Below, piece by piece: positions 53,063 through 60,147 of a stretch of DNA of 64,000 nucleotides; positions within the stretch are counted from its first letter, which is position 1, and the number at the start of each line of letters is the position of its first letter. The stretch is taken from positions 1 to 64,000 of the forward strand of contig NZ_FOCX01000023.1 in assembly GCF_900110215.1 (NCBI RefSeq), written 5' to 3'. Under the pieces are notes generated by a model. It was not told the DNA's origin. It did not search any database and saw only the letters and a program-made list of their open reading frames with translations. A program made the translations under genes and the position numbers. The DNA is from Halorientalis persicus. GTDB lineage: Archaea > Halobacteriota > Halobacteria > Halobacteriales > Haloarculaceae.

Positions 53063-53839
53063 TCACCGGATCTCGAACGAGAGCCCGTCGTGGGCGAATC
53101 GCACGTCACCGTCGTAGTGGTCGGCCAGCGAGTCCAGCATCGCCTCGTGATCGCCCTCGGTGTGTGGATACAGGTGTGTGAGGTAGACGCGACCGACCGC
53201 CGCGTCCGCGCTCGCGAGCGCCTCGCCGAGCGAGGCCGGTGTCGGATGGTTCGACACGTCCACGTCGTCGGGGAACGAGCAGTCGTGTGCGAGGACGGCC
53301 GCGCCGTCGAAGAAGTCGATCAACTCGGGGAACGCCTCGCTGTCGCCGCTGTAGCCCAAAACTGGTGGGTCCGTGTCGTCACCACCGTCGTCGGGGTGAG
53401 CGAGACGGTAGGCGAGACAGGGCATGGAGTGGCGAGTCCCCGTCGCCTCGCCAGTGAAGCCGGCGACATCGAACGGGTCGTCGGCGTCGACGCTCCGGAG
53501 GGTGAGGTCGATGCGGTCCTGCAGATACTCGTGAACGGAGAGCAGGTCCTCGACGAGGTCGGGCGTCCCGGGCGGGCCGACGATCTCCAGGGACTCCGCG
53601 CCGGCCAGCCAGCGGGCCTTCAGCAGGGGGAGGAGATCCGCGACGTGATCGAGATGGTGGTGCGTCAGGAGGACGGTATCGACTCCCTCGTAGCCCGCGT
53701 CGGTGGTCGCGAGCGCGTGGAGGACGCCGCTTCCGCAGTCGACGAGAAGTCGGTCCCCCGCGGCTTCGAGCAGGATGCCGGTCTGGAAGCGCTCACCCGT
53801 CGGCATGGCGCTCCCGGTTCCGAGAAACGTGACGCGCAT
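53063..53839 (-). CDS. Metallo-beta-lactamase-fold hydrolase (RNase Z-like)
   Basis: The 258-residue protein begins MRVTFLGTGSAMPTGERFQT and has the zinc motif LLTHHHLDHVADLLPLLKA (THxHxDH form), further ligands in GEATGTRHSMPCLAYRL, LGYSGDSEAFPEL and a final YLTHLYPHTE. This is the RNase Z/ElaC branch without the long exosite arm, so a tRNA 3'-processing role is possible but unproven; other phosphodiesterases share the fold. ATG 53839 is the conserved start. Confidence 0.87.
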   Translation of the reverse strand: MRVTFLGTGSAMPTGERFQTGILLEAAGDRLLVDCGSGVLHALATTDAGYEGVDTVLLTHHHLDHVADLLPLLKARWLAGAESLEIVGPPGTPDLVEDLLSVHEYLQDRIDLTLRSVDADDPFDVAGFTGEATGTRHSMPCLAYRLAHPDDGGDDTDPPVLGYSGDSEAFPELIDFFDGAAVLAHDCSFPDDVDVSNHPTPASLGEALASADAAVGRVYLTHLYPHTEGDHEAMLDSLADHYDGDVRFAHDGLSFEIR

Positions 53840-53900
53840 ACCTGCCCGTCGAGACGCGCGGCAAAAAGACCCGGGACCGAACGCCGACGGGCGGGTCCGA

Positions 53901-54695
53901 TCAGGGCCGGTCGCCCTCGAAGGCGTCGAGCCAGTCCCCGACCGCCGCCTGCAGTGCACCCGTTGTACTGCCGAGGTTGAGCATCCGGTATCCCTGCTCG
54001 ACCTTCTCGTTCACGTCGTCCATCCCGAACCCGAGACCGCCGACGGGGACGCCGGCGTCGATGGCCTTCGAGCGGACGGTCTCGACAGCCTCCCGGACCT
54101 CGGGATGGTCGAGTTCGCCCGGGTGGCCAAGCTGGACCGAGAGGTCCAGCGGACCGATAAAGACGAACCCCAGGCCGTCGATCGCGAGGATTTCGTCGAG
54201 TTCGGCCAGCGTCTCCCTGGTCTCGACGGTGACGCCGACCATCGTCTCGGCGTCCTCGGTCGCCACGTACTCGTCGGCCATCCCCCAGCGGCGGGCTCGG
54301 GGGGCCGCGAGTCCGCGTTTGCCGGGCTCGTCCTCGTAGCGAAAGCGGGCCGCCTCGACAGCCTGACGGACCTCCGCGGCCCCCTCGGCACGGGCGAGAA
54401 AGACGTTCCGAACCCCCGCGTCGAGGGCCTTCCTGATCCCTTCTGGCTGGCTCGTCGGGACGCGCACGAGCAATTCCGTGTCGGTCACCTCCGCCGCCCG
54501 GAGCAGGTTCTCCAGCGCGCCCGCGTCCCACGGGCTCGGGCCGCCGTGTTCCAGATCGATCCAGACGAAGTCCAGTCCGAGGTCGCCGTACAACTCGACC
54601 AGCGTCGGGCTGTACGTGCTGTCGAGGACGCCCAGTGCCACCTCGTCGTTCTCGAGTCGCTCTCCAAGCGTGTTCGACCGTTGTGAGTCCGGCAT
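53901..54695 (-). CDS. HpcH/HpaI-family aldolase
   Basis: The 264-residue enzyme has LDFVWIDLEHGGPSPWDAGAL with the catalytic region W-x-D-x-E-H-G, VRVPTSQPEGIRKALDAGVRNVFLA, and GFVFIGPLDLSVQLGHPGELDHP, typical of HpaI-type class II pyruvate aldolases (4-hydroxy-2-oxovalerate-like substrates) and 2-keto-3-deoxy-glucarate aldolases. It diverges from lhr and follows the MBL gene by 61 bp on the same strand. The substrate cannot be deduced. Confidence 0.87.
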   Translation of the reverse strand: MPDSQRSNTLGERLENDEVALGVLDSTYSPTLVELYGDLGLDFVWIDLEHGGPSPWDAGALENLLRAAEVTDTELLVRVPTSQPEGIRKALDAGVRNVFLARAEGAAEVRQAVEAARFRYEDEPGKRGLAAPRARRWGMADEYVATEDAETMVGVTVETRETLAELDEILAIDGLGFVFIGPLDLSVQLGHPGELDHPEVREAVETVRSKAIDAGVPVGGLGFGMDDVNEKVEQGYRMLNLGSTTGALQAAVGDWLDAFEGDRP

Positions 54696-54797
54696 GGACC
54701 CGATATTGGGCTGGGAGTTCCGTAAACGCACCGCGACGTTTCACTTTCACCGCGCGGTCCAAACCGACTTGGGAACTACGACCGTAGGGCGGGCAGG

Positions 54798-57536
54798 ATG
54801 GGAGAGCGCGAGTTGCTGGCCGGTGCCTCGGTGGATTTCGATCCCGCAGCCGTCGAGATCGACGACGCCGACGTGCTGGACTCGCTGGAACCCCCGGTCC
54901 GAGAGTGGTGGGTCGAACAATTCGGCGAGTACGTCCCCCAGAACGGCGGCTACTTCACGCCGCCACAGAAGGTGGCGATCCCACTGATCCACGAGGGGAC
55001 CAACGCGCTCGTCGCCTCGCCGACGGGGAGTGGCAAGACACTGTCTGCGTTTCTGAGCATCATCGACGAACTGTTCCGCCGGGACCGCACCGAGGGTCTG
55101 GAAAACAGCGTCTACTGCCTCTATATTTCCCCGCTGAAGTCCCTCGCCAACGACATCCACCGCAATCTGGAGGTTCCCCTGAGCGGGATCACCGAGAAAC
55201 TCGACGACCGAGGCGAGGACGTGGAGATCCGCCACGCGATCCGGCACGGCGACACGCCCGACAGCGAACGCCAGCGGATGCTGGAGGAGACGCCCCACAT
55301 CCTCAACACCACACCCGAGACGCTCGCGATCCTGCTCAACTCCCCGAAGTTCCGCGAGAAGCTACGGACCGTGGAGTACGTCGTCGTCGACGAGATTCAC
55401 AGCCTCGCCGAGAACAAGCGCGGCACGCACCTCTCGGTCTCGCTGGAGCGACTGGAAGCGCTCGCGGCGACCTCGCCCACGCGGGTCGGCTGTTCGGCGA
55501 CGGTCGAACCCCTCGATACGATGGCGGAGTTCCTCGTCGGCCGCGCCGAACCCGGTGGCCCCCCGCGGGACTACGAGATCGTCGACACGCGGTTCGTCCG
55601 GGAGTTCGACGTGCAGCTGACCTGCCCGACCGACGACCTCATCAACACCCCTCGGGACCTGATCACCGACCGGTTCTACCGGGAACTCCACGACCTGATC
55701 GGGGACCACACGACGACGCTCGTGTTCACGAACACGCGGTCGGGGGCCGAGCGCGTCCTCCAGAACCTCCGGGAGCGCTACGACGGCTACGACGAGACCA
55801 ACTCGGGCTGTCACCACGGCAGTCTCTCGACCGAGGAGCGCCAGCGCGTCGAGGAGTTGCTCAAAGCCGGCGACCTGGACGTGGTGACCACTTCGACCAG
55901 CCTCGAACTGGGGATCGATATGCCCGACCTCGACCTCGTGGTTCAGGTCGGCTCCCCCAAATCCGTCGCCGCCCTGCTCCAGCGCGTCGGGCGCGCCGGC
56001 CACCAGCTGGGTGAGACCGTCACCGGACGCGTCGTCGCGCTGGACCGGGACGAACTACTCGAGTGCGCGGTGATGCTGAAGAAAGCCGAAGAGGGGTTCG
56101 TCGACCGCGTGTTCGTCCCCGAGAACGCCCAGGACGTGGCCGCTCAGCACGTCTACGGCATGGCGATCAACGGCCCCCGAACCGAACGCGAGATCGGGCG
56201 CATCCTCCAGCGATCCTACCCCTACCGAGAGTACGGCGACGAGGACTGGGAGCAACTGCTGCGGTACCTGACCGCCGATTACGAGGGGCTGGAGGACCGC
56301 AACGTCTACGCCAAAGTGTGGCGCGACGAGAACGATCCGCCCGACGGCGAGTACCACTACGAGGACTTCACGGTCGGCGAACCGCTCGTCGGGAAGCGCG
56401 GCCGCCTCGCGCGGGTCATCTACATGACCAACATCGGGACCATCCCGGACTCGTTTACCTGTGACGTGATCACCCGGAACGGCGACGAGTGGGTCGGCCA
56501 GCTGGACGAGGAGTACCTGGACACCCTCGAATCCGGCGACGTGTTCGTCCTCGGGGGGAGCAACTTCGAGTTCAAGTATCGCCGCGGCTCGAAGGTGTAC
56601 GTCGACCGGACGAGCGCGCGCCCGACCGTCCCGTCGTGGTTCTCCGAACGCCTCCCGCTATCCTACGACCTGGGCCGGGAGATCCTGTCGTTCCAGCGCG
56701 ACCTCGTGGACCGACTGACCGACCGCGGGCCGGCGGCCGTCCGGCGCTGGCTCCGGGAGTTCCCGCTGTCGGACAACAGCGTGCGCGCCATCACCAGAAT
56801 GTTCGAAGAGCAGGTGGCGTACGCCGGTCCCGAGAGCGTCAGTACGGACGACCGGCTGGTGATCGAGACCGAGATGGACCGGGAATCGTACGAACGCCAC
56901 TACTACGTCCACTCCAACTACGGCCGGCGGTTCAACGACGGCCTCTCGCGCCTGCTGGCCTACCGGGTGGCCCAGACGGCCAACGCCAACGTCCAGGTCG
57001 CCGTCGCCGATCACGGATTCACGCTCTCGATGCCGCTCAACCGGAAAGTCGACCTCGCGGGCCTGCTGGAAGATATCGACCCGGGGGCGGTCCGGGGGGA
57101 CCTCAGGGCGAGCCTAGAAGGGACGGACCTCCTGAAACGGTACTTCAGAATCAACGCGACGCGTGCCCTGATGATCCTCAAGCGGTACAAGGGAACGGAG
57201 AAATCCGCGAGCCAGCAACAGGTCTCCAGTGATATGCTCCTCGGGTTCGCAGAGGACCTCCCGAACTTCGCGGTGATAGAGGAGACCTACCGGGAGCTTC
57301 TATCGGACAAACTCAACGTCGAGGCCATCGAGGACGTTCTCGGGGACGTGCAGGCGGGCGAGGTCGACATCGTCACCCGCCGGGTGGATTCCCCGACACC
57401 GCGGGCGTTCGGGCTGGCGACGTTGATGGCCTCGGACGTGGTGCTGGCGGAAGACGAGAGCCAGGTCCTCCAGGAGTTCCACGAACGCGTCCTCGACGAG
57501 ATCGACGAGGAACGGAGCGTCACCACAGGTCGGTAA
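54798..57536 (+). CDS. lhr: Lhr-type ATP-dependent DNA helicase
   Basis: The 912-residue SF2 helicase has the Q motif FTPPQKVAIPLIHEGTNALV, Walker A SPTGSGKTLSAFLS, DEIH in VVVDEIHSLAENKRGTHLSV, SAT in GCSATVEPL, and motif VI QRVGRAGHQLGET, followed by a winged-helix and the Lhr-core C-terminal domain. Lhr unwinds RNA:DNA and branched DNA in repair. Length about 900 fits archaeal Lhr-core. The ATG at 54798 lies 102 bp from the divergent aldolase start. Confidence 0.93.
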   Translation: MGERELLAGASVDFDPAAVEIDDADVLDSLEPPVREWWVEQFGEYVPQNGGYFTPPQKVAIPLIHEGTNALVASPTGSGKTLSAFLSIIDELFRRDRTEGLENSVYCLYISPLKSLANDIHRNLEVPLSGITEKLDDRGEDVEIRHAIRHGDTPDSERQRMLEETPHILNTTPETLAILLNSPKFREKLRTVEYVVVDEIHSLAENKRGTHLSVSLERLEALAATSPTRVGCSATVEPLDTMAEFLVGRAEPGGPPRDYEIVDTRFVREFDVQLTCPTDDLINTPRDLITDRFYRELHDLIGDHTTTLVFTNTRSGAERVLQNLRERYDGYDETNSGCHHGSLSTEERQRVEELLKAGDLDVVTTSTSLELGIDMPDLDLVVQVGSPKSVAALLQRVGRAGHQLGETVTGRVVALDRDELLECAVMLKKAEEGFVDRVFVPENAQDVAAQHVYGMAINGPRTEREIGRILQRSYPYREYGDEDWEQLLRYLTADYEGLEDRNVYAKVWRDENDPPDGEYHYEDFTVGEPLVGKRGRLARVIYMTNIGTIPDSFTCDVITRNGDEWVGQLDEEYLDTLESGDVFVLGGSNFEFKYRRGSKVYVDRTSARPTVPSWFSERLPLSYDLGREILSFQRDLVDRLTDRGPAAVRRWLREFPLSDNSVRAITRMFEEQVAYAGPESVSTDDRLVIETEMDRESYERHYYVHSNYGRRFNDGLSRLLAYRVAQTANANVQVAVADHGFTLSMPLNRKVDLAGLLEDIDPGAVRGDLRASLEGTDLLKRYFRINATRALMILKRYKGTEKSASQQQVSSDMLLGFAEDLPNFAVIEETYRELLSDKLNVEAIEDVLGDVQAGEVDIVTRRVDSPTPRAFGLATLMASDVVLAEDESQVLQEFHERVLDEIDEERSVTTGR

Positions 57537-57674
57537 CAGCGATAACGTTCACGTCCGGTGACACCGGCGGTCACCGAGTGACCGGGAGCGGCGAAAGCAG
57601 ACGCTACCCCGGCCGGAATCGGCAGAGTTGGGGCAACGTCATCCCGTCGACGTGTCTCGAAATCCCCGATTAAG

Positions 57675-57684
57675 CTCATATAGG
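57675..57684 (+). promoter_or_regulatory. TATA box of the 44-codon DUF7331-like gene
   Basis: CTCATATAGG lies 23-32 nt upstream of the ATG at 57707; a GGAGTG (57701-57706) immediately precedes the ATG. Confidence 0.5.
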
Positions 57685-57706
57685 CACCGTCTGTTACCCC
57701 GGAGTG

Positions 57707-57841
57707 ATGCAGCAAAGAGAAAACCAGGGTCGGTTCGTCGAGGAAGAGGCTCCCGACGGAACCGTCGTCATCTACGACTCCCAGAACACCCGCGCGTGGC
57801 TCCAGTCCGACGCAGCCGTCGAGCTCGGCCACCAGACCTGA
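57707..57841 (+). CDS. DUF7331-like small protein
   Basis: A 44-residue protein: MQQRENQGRFVEEEAPDGTV followed by VIYDSQNTRAWLQSD. The 'V-I-Y-D-x-x-N-x-x-A-W-(I/L)-Q-S-D' core recalls a family of haloarchaeal small proteins (DUF7331). It has a TATA box at leaderless distance. It is unknown in function and convergent with the next minus-strand gene. Confidence 0.6.
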   Translation: MQQRENQGRFVEEEAPDGTVVIYDSQNTRAWLQSDAAVELGHQT

Positions 57842-57951
57842 CCGCCGAAACCGGGACCTGTCCCGAATAGCCCACGACTACCCGCCGATGTTCGGCCGTC
57901 GGGACCGTCGAGAAAGAGCCCACGGTCGGCAGCCGCGACTGCACTGCCTCG

Positions 57952-58173
57952 TCACGGGTCCCGCCGCTGGTCGTCGAGGACGCGGGCTTTCTCCTCCATC
58001 TGGGCGATTTCCGACTCCAGACCCGTCCTGCTCCCACCGTGTGCGTAGCGAACGGATGCGTCCAGGACCGACGGAACGAACCGGGAACCGTTCGACCCGT
58101 CCGAGTCGCCGCCGTCGGCAGAGTCGGTGTGTCCCAGGCGTTCGCCGAGCCACTGGAGGGTACCTCGGATCAT
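57952..58173 (-). CDS. Small haloarchaeal protein, unknown
   Basis: The 73-residue protein starts MIRGTLQWLGERLGHTDSAD at the ATG at 58173 and has an acidic Gly/Asp/Ser linker, then SVLDASVRYAHGGSRTGLES and a C-terminal helix EIAQMEEKARVLDDQRRDP. The pattern 'LDASVRYAHGG' looks conserved-type in haloarchaea, but I cannot name the family. Codon third positions are strongly G/C. It lies 68 bp upstream of the larA-like gene start region on the opposite side of its stop (that gene ends at 58242). Confidence 0.55.
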   Translation of the reverse strand: MIRGTLQWLGERLGHTDSADGGDSDGSNGSRFVPSVLDASVRYAHGGSRTGLESEIAQMEEKARVLDDQRRDP

Positions 58174-58241
58174 GTGCCGAACTACGTCACACGGGGACAT
58201 AAGCGTTCAGTCGACCACCACGTTCGACCCGGACGCAGTGG

Positions 58242-59477
58242 TCAGTCGGTGTCTTCGACCAGCAACGTGTTCAGCGCGTCGGGGACGACCAGCACCGAAC
58301 TACCGGGTTCGACGGCGTCTTCGACGCTCTCGCGAGCCTCCATCAGACACTCCTCGACGATCTCGGGAGACTGACTGTCGGTCACGTAGACGTCGTGGTC
58401 CCGGAGCGCCCGCGCGACGACGAACGCCCGCTGTGCACCCGGTTCGTAGCCCGCCCGCATCTCGTCGTAGAGCGCGTCGGCGCTGTCCGCTCCGCCGAGC
58501 CGATCGTAGAACCGCCGTTCGCCGGTCCCCTCGCCCGCCCCCTCGGGGAGCGCGGCCGGGATCACGACGCGACCGCGCTCGCGGAGCGGGTTGCGGTCGC
58601 CCAGCACCACGTAGGTCGCGGCCCGCGTCGTCTGGTAGAGGTTGGCGTCTTTCGGGGCGCCGACGCCCGCGAGCACGGCGTCGTAGGATCCGCTTACCGG
58701 CACCGAGAGAGCGTCCCGGCCGACCGCGGCGAGGTCCCGGACGACCGTCCGTGGCTGGCCGGCACTCGCACCGAGAACGCCGGACGGGCCGTGGGTCACG
58801 TTCAGACAGAAGTCCAGGCCGATCTCCTCGCCCGCGCGGTCGACGGCCTCGCGGAAGGGGTTGTCTTCGACCCGGCCGAGACGGACGCCCTCCTCGGCGA
58901 GCATCTCCGGCCCGTGTGTGTACCGGATCAGCGACTCACTCCCCGCACCGATGGCGACCGTCTTGGCACCGCCGGAGAAGCCCGCGTACTGGTGGGGCTC
59001 GACCATCCCCGTCGAGACCACGAGGTCGGCGTCGGCCACGCGCTCGTGGACTTCGATGGGACAGTCGTCGACTGCCCCGACCTGCGCAGTTTTGTCGGGG
59101 TCGTGATTCATCGCCAGGTCGGCGTGGTCGCCGAGGCCCGCCGTGATCTCGTCGTCGGTCATCGGCCGGTGGAGCCCCAGGCCGATCAGGACGGTGACCT
59201 GCTCGCGGGCGACACCCGCCCGTTCCAGTTCCGAGAGCAGCACGTCGACGAGCACGTCGTCGGGCGTCGCACGCGTCACGTCCGTGACGACGACGGTCAC
59301 GAGGTCGTCCGGATCGGCGAGGCGAGCGAGTTCGGGGCCGTGGGGCGCCGCGACGGCAGCTTCGGCCGCGTCGCGTACGTCGACCGCCTCACCGCCCGGT
59401 GGCTCGGCGACGGTCACGTCGCAGTCGGGGAGCGAGACCGAAATCTCAGCCTCGCCGAGCGGGAGCGATACCGTCAT
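58242..59477 (-). CDS. larA: LarA-like nickel-pincer-dependent racemase/epimerase
   Basis: The 411-residue protein has the LarA N-domain (VVVTDVTRATPDDVLVDVLLSELERAGV in pattern), the catalytic His in LIGLGLHRPMTDDEI, and the pincer-cofactor region GMVEPHQYAGFSGGAKTVAIG with His and Lys, then YTHGPEM with a further His. Known LarA proteins interconvert lactate enantiomers or other 2-hydroxy acids using a nickel cofactor made by LarB, LarC and LarE; none of these is in the window. The ATG at 59477 is used; codons upstream to 59570 overlap the next gene and are not conserved. Confidence 0.85.
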   Translation of the reverse strand: MTVSLPLGEAEISVSLPDCDVTVAEPPGGEAVDVRDAAEAAVAAPHGPELARLADPDDLVTVVVTDVTRATPDDVLVDVLLSELERAGVAREQVTVLIGLGLHRPMTDDEITAGLGDHADLAMNHDPDKTAQVGAVDDCPIEVHERVADADLVVSTGMVEPHQYAGFSGGAKTVAIGAGSESLIRYTHGPEMLAEEGVRLGRVEDNPFREAVDRAGEEIGLDFCLNVTHGPSGVLGASAGQPRTVVRDLAAVGRDALSVPVSGSYDAVLAGVGAPKDANLYQTTRAATYVVLGDRNPLRERGRVVIPAALPEGAGEGTGERRFYDRLGGADSADALYDEMRAGYEPGAQRAFVVARALRDHDVYVTDSQSPEIVEECLMEARESVEDAVEPGSSVLVVPDALNTLLVEDTD

Positions 59478-59515
59478 GGGAGCGTCTGGGGACCGCAGGG
59501 CGGAGTAGCTGTCGG

Positions 59516-60094
59516 TCAGGCCGTCGCGTTCGCCCAGGTTCTCTCTGGCATTTCCCCCAAGCGGTGACACTCGGCGTCGAGTTGGCCCGTTACACTGCTC
59601 GAACAGCCATTGTACTCCCCGTTCTCCAGCCAGACCACCTGCAGTCCGTGTGCGTCGGGGAAGAGACCCGGCCGGGAACCGCCGTGGGTCGTCACGGTGA
59701 TGCGGTACTGCACGCCGTACTCGCAGGACACACCGGACGCGTTCCCGCCGTGTGTGTCGACGTGGACGCGGAAGGTGCTCAGATCGGTCCCTTCGGGTGA
59801 GGTCCGCTCGACCCAGGCCGACAGGGACGCGTTCGGGCCGCCGGTCTGGACGAACGTCGTCCGAGTCAGATCGTCGCCCTCGTTCGACCCCCCCGCGAAG
59901 GTTGCCACGTCGTCTTTACACCCGTCGTCGACCTGCTCGAACTCGGCGATCGAGGCATTCGTCGGCCCGGTCTGATCCGAGAACCCGGGGAGGTCGGTCA
60001 CGGCCGGATGGGCCAGTCCGAGCACCGCGACGATCACGACCACGAGGGCGAGTCGGACCCAGGGGCTCCGGAGGGGTTCGGGGATAGAGACCAT
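59516..60094 (-). CDS. Single-TM exported protein, haloarchaeal, unknown
   Basis: The 192-residue protein MVSIPEPLRSPWVRLALVVV has one N-terminal TM helix (about 14-32), then an extracellular beta-rich part with cysteines in DDGCKDDVATF, GVSCEYGVQYRI, NGCSSSV and AECHRLG (four cysteines, possibly two disulfides). RITVTTHGGSRPGLFPDAHG is a notable conserved-like core. Family not identified. It follows the Dna2-like gene by 53 bp. Confidence 0.6.
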   Translation of the reverse strand: MVSIPEPLRSPWVRLALVVVIVAVLGLAHPAVTDLPGFSDQTGPTNASIAEFEQVDDGCKDDVATFAGGSNEGDDLTRTTFVQTGGPNASLSAWVERTSPEGTDLSTFRVHVDTHGGNASGVSCEYGVQYRITVTTHGGSRPGLFPDAHGLQVVWLENGEYNGCSSSVTGQLDAECHRLGEMPERTWANATA

Positions 60095-60147
60095 TCGCTC
60101 CCGGATCGTTCACAGGGTGCCCGGAAATAGACGCCGGTCCGCCGACA

